Source: Chrysomallon squamiferum (Eukaryota; Mollusca; Gastropoda; Neomphalida; Peltospiridae). Taken from it: a stretch of DNA of 64,000 nt. Shown here piece by piece: positions 38,249 through 51,652 of the stretch (positions are counted from its first letter, which is position 1; every line of letters starts with the position of its first letter). The stretch lies in the NCBI GenBank assembly GCA_012295275.1, contig CM022665.1, positions 32,809,522 through 32,873,521 of the forward strand, read 5' to 3'. Under the pieces are notes generated by a model that was not told the DNA's origin, searched no databases, and was given only the letters and a program-made list of their open reading frames with translations. Both the position numbers and the translations under genes were made by a program.

Positions 38249-41158
38249 TCTTTGCATATATGTGCCTCTTTGTCACTGACTTACTTTCTATCCCTTTCTC
38301 GATCTAACGCTCCCTCTCTTTTTCGTAATCTGTTTGCCTGTCGTTCAGTAAATGGCAAACATTTCACAGATGCGTGATTTAATTAGAAATTCCCAAAATA
38401 TGAACAAAAACGTTTTTTATCTTTATTTATTTATTTTTATGTATAAAATATAGAACAATTTGAACAATAGTAAAATTAAGTGCAACTTGGCAACCATTTT
38501 GGTGAGTCGAAAGAATCAAATACAAATAAACAGATATTTATTCACGAACAAAATACGATTTATAGATCAAAAGCCCAATAAATAATGCAGAATTCATTAC
38601 ACAGAGTGCTGGGTTACCAAGGTGTAATAGTATCATTCATGTAAGTAAAATACTCTATTACACTTCAGTGTATTCATTGGTTATTCTCCAGAAACGTTCC
38701 AGATTTCATGTTTTTGTCTTGTGTAATTTCACAAGTACCGGTCTGGTTCTGATCTTACATATTTTGAGTAATCTCTGTTTAAAGTTCAAACACGCCGTCT
38801 TTGGTATATATATATATATAGTAGTCCAAAAATTTATAAATTTAAAGAAAATTCCACATCCTTTCCTAAATACATTCTGTTTGAATGTTATCTTTAACAA
38901 TAACTGTTATACGAGCATTAAATTCTTGATTAATATCATCAAGTCACCGACACAAGTAGTACTAAACTGTTTACTAATATCATACGAGCATTAGTAAATC
39001 ATCTAAGAAATAACAATAATAGTTCAAAATATATCTATATATCCAATATGGCCGCAATTAGCAGTAAAAGCTACGTAATTCCTATACTAAAAGTTATCCC
39101 ATAGTGGTATGTACCATTTCCTTTGAAAACATTTTGGAGTATGTTAAACTTTTTTTATTTCACCATGCAATTTACTTTAACAATTAACTGTAAGCAGTCA
39201 GTTATTATATTCCTCTATTCATTAACGTTTATTGAGTAAGAATTTTATGTTCGATCCTAACCATAGTTTCACATGTATATATGAAATCTGTGGTAGGTAC
39301 TGCCATGGTTATGACGCTTGGCTTCAGAGAAATATAGAAGAATTAAACCCAACTATGGAGCAAAATGTAACTGATTAATCATTGCAGGAGGAGATAAAAA
39401 AAATTAGAAAAGGGAGTACGTCATCTATAATTTTCAAGATGAAAATAATTTCATTATAAAAAAGGAAACTGCCATCGGTCTTGGCATTATATCCAGAGAA
39501 TGTGACTACTATTATTTTTTTAGGATAACACTGTTTACATATAACATAAACCTACACTATTTACAGTCTGCTTTGTTTTATGTTTAGGCAATAGTTGTAA
39601 GTGGAGTTGAATCTAAAAAACTTTATATCACTGCAGAATTTCACCATCTCAAAATTACCGTGTAGATAAACAAACTGAACTTTTGAAATACACAAACGTA
39701 CATCGCACGACCTGTCTTTGTTTCGTTTACAACTGCATACCGACAGCTAATATAATCCTAAACTGATTCTCATTAAATAATTCTTTAACCCTAATTATGA
39801 TCACGCAAAGAAATGATCACTGAATAATGTATTTATTTCATGGTATGCAAGCAATTACAAGCAGCATGATTCAACCATAGAGATCATTTTAAAATAACAG
39901 CAAAGAAAATACGTAATAATAATAATAATAATCAACAAAGAAATTACGAGAAAATAGAAGAAAGCGTCGGTAAAGAATTAGTTCACAAACAAGTATGGAC
40001 TAATTAACTTTGTGACTAAATAACTAATTAATTAATTAATTAATTGTTGTTGTTTTTTGTGCGTGTGCGTATATGTGTGTTTTTATTGTAGGCCTGTTTA
40101 CCGACTAATGTTCAACCCGAAGTCTAAATTAACTAGTTTATCAATATTAGGTCGATTATCTTTACCGTAATTATAGCCTGTTACGTTCAACAAATTGTGA
40201 GTGCTTTAATTACAAATCCTCACCAATACAAGAATGCAGGTGGTTGGGTTTATTATTTTCTGGGATAGCAGTGCATTAGACCTAACCCTGGAATTTAAAA
40301 CTTACGTATGCAAACGGACCTTTACGTATATTCAGCTAGTAACGGCAAAGGTAAGTGTATATAGACATTATTTCAACGTTTTCAACCTTTTTGTGTGTAT
40401 GAGAATGAGTATCTCTATTTATATATTTTTAAGGTCCAAAGACGTAAACTTAAAATTAAATTTAAAAAGTTAAGAGGGATGATTTTTATTAAGTTATATT
40501 CAAGGTCTGGAACAAAATGAACACATTATTTAAATGTTCGAAATAAAACGGACTGATTATTATCATTATTGGTTTGTTTGTTTTGCTTTTTTAAAATTGT
40601 TTTATTGTTATTATTATTTTTTTGTTACTATTATTTCTGAAGCACACCCGTCTGGAAATATAGAATATAAATTGTTTGGTTTAGATATTAATAAAACGCA
40701 CCTACTTTGAAACTAACAAAAAATATTCTAAGAATGACCTTAAAGACCTAACAAAACCGTAAAGATACGATTATTTCAAATAGAGTGTATGTTAGCTGAG
40801 ATCATGTCCTCTCCTAACTGTACTTGTATAAAATCAAAATTACATTTAAAGGTACTATAATCACTATGTAACTTCAGTATGCAGTGGTGTGCAGGGGTCT
40901 GGCGATGCCCGAGGCCAATTCCTTGATTGTATGCCCCAAAGACTGAAGTATAAGGCCTAGTAAAATAAACACTTTATTCGATCTAAATATAAATCAACCA
41001 AATTTATTAAGTTCTTTTCTCTGATTGGATGAACCCCATTTGGATGCCCGGGGCCACCGCCCCTTCGGTCCCACCCTCTGCACACCACTGGCAATATGTT
41101 ATTTTGCCTACACCTGATTACGAAGATACATAAATCATCATGTATATCCTTCTTGAAT

Positions 41159-41192
<34 letters not shown>

Positions 41193-42855
41193 TAAAAAAC
41201 CACATTGTTCTTGTTGTTGTTGTTGTTGTGTTAATACAAGCTTTTTGTGATAAAAATGTCATTATAATTTATATTCAGAAAGAAAACGAAATATATTTTT
41301 TTTTAGATTGTAAAGTAAAGGGTGAACAGGTAACAGTGAAAAAAATATTGTATTCTGCACTTGTTTTATGTAAATAAATATATTTTTAGATTCCAGTGTA
41401 ACGACTGAAGGGGAGAGCAAACCAGTGAAGCCAGTCGAAGAAGCAGAACAAGAACAAGAAGCAGATGAAGCTGACATCCTGGAACTGGAGCGCCATAATG
41501 ACTGTAAAGACGATGCAGCTGCTGAAGATCCAGTACTGACTGTCACTAGTGAAGCATATGAACAGAAGGTGAAGAAAACAGAACAAACAAGAGAAGACAT
41601 TTCGGAAGACTGTATAGAGAATAAAGACGAGGAAGAGAAAAAATCTGAATCATGTCATTCGGATACTGAAACATCGGAACACGATAAAGAAAATATTAAT
41701 CCTGATGTTCAGGAAGCTGAGATAGACACTGGTTTGGCTTCTGAAATAACACTTGTCAAGGGAGATCATTCTGGAATAGAAATTTCTATCTCTGAAGAAT
41801 TTCAAGGAACAGAGCCTGAATTTGATGAAGAAAGTGAATCTGAGCTTTCTCTAACCAGACCAGCAGCAGAAGGCAGAGAAGAACGTGTAAATGACAGCGT
41901 TGTACAAGTGGAAGAAGCAAAACTAGACAGCACCGGCCACGAGGATCAAGAAACTATTCCAACAGAAGATCCCGTGCTTCGCGAAGTGCTGAAACAAGAT
42001 AATAAAACATCTCCAGATACTGTTGAAGAATCTGAGGAACAATCTCCAATGGATACCGATACACGACCTCCGGCTTTTTGTAAATTTAGATATGCCAAAA
42101 CAGTACCCACTGATGCTTCTAGTGTCATCTTTTTCACTTCAAAAGATCCTGTAAGTAATCTAATTTATCGTATATTTAGTTTTTAATTATTTTCATCTTG
42201 ACGATGTTTCTATTTTATTGTCTCATACATACATATATATATATATATATATTTAAAAATTTAGTCGGCCTCCTATTAGAGGACTTAAACGAGGTGAGGT
42301 GGGGTACGAATGTTTTGTAGAAACTAAAACATCTGGATTTTCAGAAGGATGTAAGAAATACCACAAATATTTATATTAACATTGTAGAATAATATACAGA
42401 ACAAAATTGACTTTAAATTCTGTTTTTACTTACTCTTATAAAAAAAAAAAAAAAAATTCAGCTTGTTTTTATGTGATCGTTTTGTCCTGATCCTCACCTT
42501 TATCAGTGCCCCAAAACGAATTAAAATAATGTTATATATCTTGAGAATTCTGAGATAAAACAGAGAGCATGCACAGCATGAATGCACACGTGGTCAGTAT
42601 AAACAAACAGACAACTCCCGGACGGATCCCATTTCGATAGATTCGGAATATCATCAAATAGGGTGCGTTAAATGGAAGGTCGAGTGTAATGAATATTTTA
42701 CATGTGACGTACGTTTAATTCTATGTATATAAATGTGTATATATATATACACACAAAATATATGGTTATATTTATATATCGTTAAATTTAATAAAAGATA
42801 TATTCATAAATCTATCAACGTACACAATAAGCACAAACGGACACATAGACATTAT

Positions 42856-42919
<64 letters not shown>

Positions 42920-43905
42920 TCTTATTCATAAAACATTAACAATTACATGTGTTTCAGGAAGAGCCTATTGTACTTACGTGGTCTGACACCGATTCGGCCT
43001 ACTTGTCTCAGGAGATGACCGTAGAGTGTGGAGATTTCCATGGCAACGTGCTAATCAATGGCAAAACACATCCGGTTGAAGAATTTTCAGTTCGCACCTA
43101 TACTTTCGAAATTGATTTATATCTCACAGAAGGTACGTTTAACCGTTATTTTATTAGTGCTTGTTTTGTGTACACAAATAGTGTTAATAACCCGACAGTC
43201 CTAATTTATATACTGGATCTTTGTTGTGTAATAGTTGCTAAATCCTTATTTATATGTTAGTATCGCTATTGTAGTCCGAAATTTTATAATTCTATATTTT
43301 ATTAATACTTATTTATATAGCGGGTTTTAAAATGTTATTGCGGTTAAAATTATTACTAGTAATTCGAAAGTTAATAAATACTTATTTATATATTAGTAAT
43401 GCGGTTGTGTAGATAATTATTATTAATAATTAGACAGATGCTAAATACTGACATGCAGTAAATAAGCTTTGTTGCACATGGGATTTTTGGCTTGTTTTTT
43501 TACGGTTAATAGAAATTAATAATGAATAAATTATTGTTTTTATATTATTAGTGAATTACCATTATATCGAGACACACTCATTTCTTATCCATTTTTTCAC
43601 AGAGGTGTAATGGGTACTGTAGTTAGGATTAGATTTAGAAACTGCATAAATGTGTGCCTATAACTGTCATGTTTGGATATTTCTTTCATAGAAGTATGTT
43701 TAAAAAAGTAATAAATAAATAATGTTGTTATAATAATTTTTATTTATTTTTTTATTTTTTTTTTAATTTACTTTTATTTTCTCCAAACGAAAAATAAATA
43801 ATTGTTCGGTTTATATACTTTGTAAAACAAAACCTCTCATTTAAAAAAAAAAAAAATAAAATAAAATCATAATAATAATAATGAATAATAATAATAATAA
43901 TAATA

Positions 43906-43938
<33 letters not shown>

Positions 43939-44802
43939 TTTTTTTTTTTTTTTTTTTTAAATTAATAACATAAAGTAAAATAAAACGTTAACAGTGGAAT
44001 ATTCTAAGTCCTGTCAGTAAAATTAATGTCAAGCAGGACTGTTGTTTTGTTATTTGTAACAGACGATATTCCACGGGGGGGGAATTTAAAATTATAAAAA
44101 AGACAAAGAAAAGAAAAGAAAAGGAGATAAAAAAATTAAGAAAAAAAGAGTCAATTTTAATTATTATTATTACTTTTTATATTTTTGGTGTATATTTTGG
44201 AAGATTGTTTAAATTCAATAGCTAGTTCTTTGTGATTAACTGACCTATGTAACAGACAATTGACAAGGGTGTTAACCTTAACCTGGCAGATATAATTTTG
44301 AAACTGATATATGGCTGTCACATTATGGCCTCTGATTGTCAGAGGATATATTTTGAAAAGAAAGAATGCTGCTGTGTAATAGTCAGATGGGCATTTTAAA
44401 TAAGGTGGTATGGTAGATTGGTAAGCTGAATGCAGCGGATATTTCCAAAGAATGGAGGCAAGTATAATTATGTCACTGTAAGATGTATATTAACAGACAT
44501 AATCCATTGAACCATAACGACAATCTTATACTGAAATTATTACTAAATATACTGAACTAAAAAATTAGGGGTCATCCAATTTTCTTTTCATACGTGTAAC
44601 AACAAATCTAATACAGTGGATATATATGAATGACAGCAAAAACAAGACTGTTTTGTGGACATAAATCTGAAATCTTCATTTGACGGTTGATTAACTGCAA
44701 AAAACATATCAACTACTGAAATGTGAATATGTTTATATATGATCCCTACATTTTTTTATTCAGTATATTTAAAGTTCAGTACATCTTCTGTTTCTTGAGT
44801 TA

Positions 44803-44836
<34 letters not shown>

Positions 44837-45133
44837 TGAACAAACAAACACAAAATCAACATTATTCTGTTTATATATGAATTATTTTTGTTTAATGAAA
44901 TGCAGCTCAATTTATGACAGTTTGGTTCACACTTTTTAATTCAATTTATTATATCCTATTTGTCATACAGATTTAGAAAATGACAGTGAGTACAATACAA
45001 AATATAATCGTGTGAGGCACTGTCAACTTGTAATAGTATACTCAACAACAGCTTTCGTCATATGTTAAAGATAAGCAGTCGTATATTAATAACTGTGTTA
45101 GAAAAGTAATAGATTTTTGTTTAAATTGTTATC

Positions 45134-45179
<46 letters not shown>

Positions 45180-46638
45180 TGATGATGATGATGACGATAA
45201 TAATAAATATAATGGTGATAAACAAATAATAATTAAGAGAGCTATGTACAAATAACAGTTAAAGTAACTTTTATGATACTTAAAAAAAAAAAAAAAAAAT
45301 GTATAATGTTCTCTTGAACAGTTTTTCCATAACCCATAAGGCTCTAAATACAGTGCACAAACACTGTCTGAATCGTGCATGTATAGAAAAGAGAGAATAA
45401 AATTATAACTAAGACGTTGATCAGCCGAATGCAGTATTTAACATATGTCTATTTATAAAGGTATTTATCAAAGGTTTATGTTTAATGATTTTTGAATTAT
45501 GTTAACCAATCCTTTTAATTTATCTCCTTACAAAACAAATTTGTTATTGAGTATAATTATTAACAAACTCCCCTCTGTGTCCTTTGCTATTTTCCTTGCC
45601 TTTGTTGCTGCTAGAATGTTATTTTTATTTCTAATTTTTTCTATATATGGGAAGCGAAATGCAACTGAAAGAACTAAATAAAGTTAGATTATAATATTTA
45701 CCTTCTTAAATCATATGCTATCAGTGAATTTCTTTCTTTATTTTTAAAATTAGGCTAAGAATAAAATTCCACTAAAGAAAGAAAAAATATTTCAGAAGAT
45801 GATGCACTATGTGTATAATAGATGCTAACAGAACCAATAAGGGATTTAATTTTTTAATTTTTGTCTTTTCTTTGCTTATTGCCCTGCCAACTTATCAGAA
45901 AAAGAACTAAAATCGTATTTTCTACTAGCACGTAACTAATGTTTAGATGGGCTAATTTAAAATGGCATAACTCTGGGTAGTGGAATTCTAGTTAAAAAAG
46001 AAAAAAGAAACATAAAGCTAAATGGATATGATAAGTATGTCTCGATATTCACACTGCTATAAACACATACATGCATATCGATGTATACACACACATGCCT
46101 ACATATTAAAACATACATATGCATATCATTTAGCTGGGGCACCTCAGCAAGGAGAAAAACATATACACAACACAAAATATCGTTTTATTCTGACACTATT
46201 TCTTTATATATTACAATTTATATGCATATTTTGTTTTTAATACAGAATATCTCCATGAAAAACGATACCAACGTAGTAGGTTATTTTCTGTTTGTTTGTT
46301 TGTTGTTTGTTTTGTTTGTTTGTTTTTTGTTGGGGTTTTTTAGCATATAATCTATGGCACTATTTATAGGACAGTATAAAACGAGTTAATAATTACAGAT
46401 AGAACATGTACGGGCTCTAGAATAAATTAATATATCAACAAAATATGATATTAACAGTTACTTGGTGTCCATCATATGCTTTCTTTGAATCGATGAAATG
46501 AAAGAGAAAAATTGTTACAGCCACTCTGTGGGTGTATTATTATCAATTAGCCGTAAGAAAAATATTTTTATAACAACCTTCCCACAAACAGTAAAACACT
46601 TATTACAGATTTAGATAAAACAGCGTTCGAGAAAGAGA

Positions 46639-46674
<36 letters not shown>

Positions 46675-46932
46675 GTTAGAATTAATATAAAATGACTTTT
46701 GATAAATACATTTAATTTTTCCTCTTCCGACCAGAGGTTCTCTACTGATTTATTGCAGTGTATTGTGAAACTGGACGTTCAAGATTTGTTTATTAAAGAT
46801 TTTATTTTTCAGTCATGCTTCACGATGATTATTTTTTCGTTGTTTTAATTAATTTGTTTATTGATTTTTAAAAATGTATTTGTTAATAATATAAATATTT
46901 TTTATCTGCTATATTATTTTATAACATCAAAC

Positions 46933-46979
<47 letters not shown>

Positions 46980-47433
46980 GTAAGAGAAAAAGAAAAAAGG
47001 TGCACACTAAAGTTAACACTTAAACTATTGGGTTAAGGAATAAGTCATTGCGGTTAAATTAAATTTAATCATTACATAGAAGAAAACTTAAGCTTAACTG
47101 ATAACAAGATGTAATTTAATCAGTAATAAATTTTCCGTTGTTATTACCACTTCTTCACAACGGTCAACAAGTTTTTCGATGCCTCCGCAATAAATCTGAA
47201 TCAGTTATGAACCGCAATGACTTATTCCTGAACCCAATACATAACTATATAATAAACAAAAGCATGTTAATTTTCTTTCTTTAATAACATACAGGTGTAA
47301 ACATACGCCAACCTATGACAGACATGACTGTACATGTTAGATGTTGCACGAATCAACACTAACTAATGTATATACAAAAACAGCACTTATGAAATCTTAC
47401 ACGTAAGCCCTGATTGGCTGTTTTATTGTTTGG

Positions 47434-47510
<77 letters not shown>

Positions 47511-47754
47511 TAGACAGACAGACAGACAGATAGATAGATAAATAGGTAGGTAGGTAGATAAAACAAGTTCAGTTAAATATATCACATGCTCAGTTTTAGC
47601 GGCGCCAATTACCAGTGAAAATTAATCTGTCTAAACTTGCAGTCGCCGGTTAGCTAAACGTTTTTCGTTTGACATGTTTCCGAAAGTCAAAGGCCGTAGA
47701 CTTTGGGTTAAAGGTGCTTTTTAACTTATATTTAATAATAATAATTAGAAGAAG

Positions 47755-47785
<31 letters not shown>

Positions 47786-47818
47786 GCAACAAGAACGATA
47801 TTATTATTATTATTGTAA

Positions 47819-47886
<68 letters not shown>

Positions 47887-50800
47887 GAGAGAGAGAGAGA
47901 TATAGAAATATATATATTACAATAATAATAATAATATCGTTCTTGTTGCTGTTGTATATATATTTATATAAGTTCGAAAGTTTTAAAATTCTCATGCAGA
48001 TGTAAACAATTAGGTTAAATAAGTAGTGCCTGTTTTCTTTAAATTTTAAACAAATTATAATTATATTTTTAAAATAATATAATTATTTTGTATTATCTGC
48101 TAACTCATTAACCTAAACTTTTGTCTCAATATGTAATTTGCATTTAAATCATAACATACTAGAAATACATGTAACTTTGTTATCGTGCTGAAACCAAATC
48201 GTTTTTTATTTCGTATTTTATATAAACTAACACCCAGCCAAAGCAGAGCGTGACCATGGACGACGAACTGTAAACATTTTCGTCGTTTTCCATTTCATTG
48301 ATTTAGCTACGCTATGTTTTCATATTCATTTTTTATTTCACGATAAAATAAATAAATATTTTAAAGTAATTAACTATATTTAACTGAGTGTGTAGTTTTT
48401 GCTTCGGAGTATTATTTACTATTTTATTTAAAACTGCTATTTTATAAGACGTGAAAATCAGACCGGTAGGGTGTTTCAATGTTTCTTATTATTTCTTTAT
48501 TTCTTTATTTACTAAGTAGGAATAAAAATTATATAACTGATGCTGGACTCCAACAGCAAACTGAACAAAAAGTAACTGAACTTAAACATCATGTATGTAA
48601 CAGTATGGATGTATATATATATATATAATTTTGTGTGTGTGTGCGTGTCAAAACCTTGTAGATCACCTTATTTTGTCTTGTATTATTAAAATCTCATTTA
48701 TATAAATTATATTTTGATGGAACGTATAATTATAATATTAAAAAATTAATGATTAAATTTAACTCATTAAATATGATGCATTTTAAAGCTAAATGTATGC
48801 ATTGTTTAGAATGGTGTTGGTATTGTAAACCTTAATTATTATTTTTTCAACATCAGTGTAAAAAATAAAAACATAAACTGGTTCATGTAATACTAAATGT
48901 TTTTCAGTTCTGTGTTTCATTTAACCACCCCTTTTATATGACAGATAATAAATATATTATTTTTCCACACACACACACATTGAAAACAATTGACATTTTG
49001 CCAGAAAATCAAACGGACATTTGTTCTAGTATCTAAAATGTTAAGTCAGACAGAATATACATAGATAATAAATTCATTTGACTGTGCACACATTGATTGG
49101 ATAACATCCAGAAACCTGGTTTAGGTCAGTGAATGAGGCTTACTGTGGGAGACAAAATCCAGTGGGTAATGCTGATACAATCTCTTATGTTTTAATATAT
49201 AAAGATAAATATTTTTCTTCATTCTGAACAGTTGTGACTTACTAGCTTTGGTTGGGCAGGATAATTTCTTTTTCTTTTACAATAAACATAAAAAGAGGAA
49301 CAGTATTTTAGGAGTGAAGATAAATAATTGTTCTTGTTTTATAGCACACCTGTTACGTTTCAGGTTTGAAATGATTGTTTATGCCATTATTTCTGACAAT
49401 AGTTGATGGATTTTTAGCAAATATTACATTTATATATTAAAAAATGAATTTGTTTTTATAAGTATTGACCAGAAACTATTTATAGGTCATAAAATTTGCT
49501 TTTACAGATATTATTGAAGATGAAGTAGGTGCCTATGAAACACAAGCCCAGGAAGAGGAATTCCAGAGAAGTCTCCGTCCTCAAGTGGTTGATACTTTCA
49601 GTGACATAAATTCTGATCTTGCAGCTTTGACAAAAATGGCTAACAATGATGAAAGTGGAATTCACTTATCATCAAAGTATGAGGAACTTGTAAGGCAGCA
49701 ACTGGCACATAAAGAGATTTTTAGCAGCAGTCTTGAAAATGAACTGAACTCACCTAATCATTCACAGAATAGTTCAAAGAGGCAGACTCCTGTAGGTGAT
49801 GCTAATGCTATGCAGGAAAAGGAACTGTTTTCACAGTATGATCTTACACCAAACAGTTCACCTAAACACACATCACAATGTGAGCAAACTGTGGTTGAGA
49901 CAAGAGAAATTATGTATAAATCTAATTATTCTCAGCCATCATCAAGGTCAGTCAGTGAATTTTCTGGCAGTCTCCCTAGCTATAACAGAGTTTCTCCTTA
50001 CAAGGAAAAAACCGATGAAACAGAAAGCCAAAGATTTATTGAAGGTCAGGATCAGAGATCATTAGATAATTTTCAGAGGCAAACTTCGGAAGAAGAAAGA
50101 AGGTCTTTGTCATCCCGTGGGTTAGTAAGACAAACACCAGAAAGATCCACGGATGAGATTGTAAACAGATCATCACATTCTTCAAGGCAAACTCCAGAAC
50201 CCATAGCTGATGTTTTGGAGCATCAAAAAAGTATCAATCCTCAGAGATCAGCTCACAGTTCTACCAGGACAACACCACAGAAAGAGTTGTTAAGAGATGA
50301 CACCACCAATTTTGCTTCCCCAGTTCATTTACAGAGACAGAGTCCAGCAAGAGAAGTGATTACGGATGTATTGAGAAGCAGTCAGGAAAGACTATATGAA
50401 TCTCAAGAGATTTCCAGACCAGGATCAAGACCTTCCAGTTCTGGTGGAAGCAGACATAGTGTTTCTAGCAGACAGCAGAGTATTACAAGTGAGCAAGAAT
50501 TGGCTCAGTACTTAGATGATCCCGGTAGAGCTAGGGACATACCTCGCAGGGCAGCTTCACTGACTGGCCTGAATCAGGCCGACTCCCTTCTTCCACCCCT
50601 CAGTGCACAAGGTACATCTAGTGTGCCTCCTTTAGCTGGGAGAAGAATCACAACTCCAGATAATCATATCAGAATACCAAACAATACCTCCCCTGCTCTG
50701 CGTAGTCCCTTGATCACAAGCAGAGCTTCTACTTCATCAAATGATTCATGTTTAAGTAATAAGACTGTAACACCTGTAGAAAATGTATCTAAGGAGGTAA

Positions 50801-51570
50801 GCTATTTAACTGAAATTCAGTTCAGATAAAAAAAAAAATTCATATCTCTAGATTTTTTTCTATTTCTTTTTAGAAGTTTTAAATTTAAACTTATTTTAAA
50901 AAAGAATATTATGAAATTGTATTTTAAAATCAACTAATGAGAGTAAGAAAGAATTTGGATGAAAAAATATAAAAGAGAGATAGAAAACTAGATATTATTT
51001 CATCTTTATGACCATGTCTTTAACATGTACAGAAAATATAATATAATTTTGATATTTAAGTTAAAGTTTGTTGTACATATAGAATATGAGGAAGATTCAC
51101 GATCTGGAACAAAGTGTAACAAACTTAAGAAAACTCTTGAGCAGTCGAGAAGCTGAGATCTATCAGCTAACAGATCAGATTCGTGATCTTCGCGATATCA
51201 ATCGATCACTGTGTCAGGAACTGGAACATTTCAAGAAACAAATGGGGACAGCGGATAACAGAGAGGTAACTTTCCAATCATTGGGGTTTCTTGTTACAGA
51301 ATTTTGTACTGATTAGATTTCTGTGTTTGAATTTGTCACAACATTTTTGGTGGGTTTAATCAGTATAATAATTATAAAAACATAATTGCTCCATTTTTGT
51401 AAATCAAAATGTATTTTATCTTCTCTATTACCTGACTAAACTCAATATTTGTCTATCACTTTAAAAAAATATAATAAACAAAAATAAAAATATTGAATTT
51501 ATCATTTGATGGGTGTCATTTAATATTTTTGGAGGAATCTTGTATTTTTACTTTTTGTAAAAATAATAAA

Positions 51571-51652
<82 letters not shown>

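Noticed and set aside
38076-38377. Open frames of alternating Arg/Glu or Leu/Ser on both strands
   Set aside because: They are translations of the (TC)n microsatellite at 38,155-38,245.
38668-38994. 108-residue plus-strand open frame
   Set aside because: AT-rich, no start context, no splice fit with the surrounding gene, and shadowed by an antisense frame of equal quality.
47397-47995. Open frames with poly-Tyr and Arg/Glu repeats
   Set aside because: Products of the (AAT)n and (TC)n tracts, with no protein-like sequence outside them.
50530-50680. SxIP EB1-binding motif in the CAP-Gly protein
   Set aside because: Only near matches (RDIPRR, IRIPNN) were found; neither has Ser or Thr at the first position.
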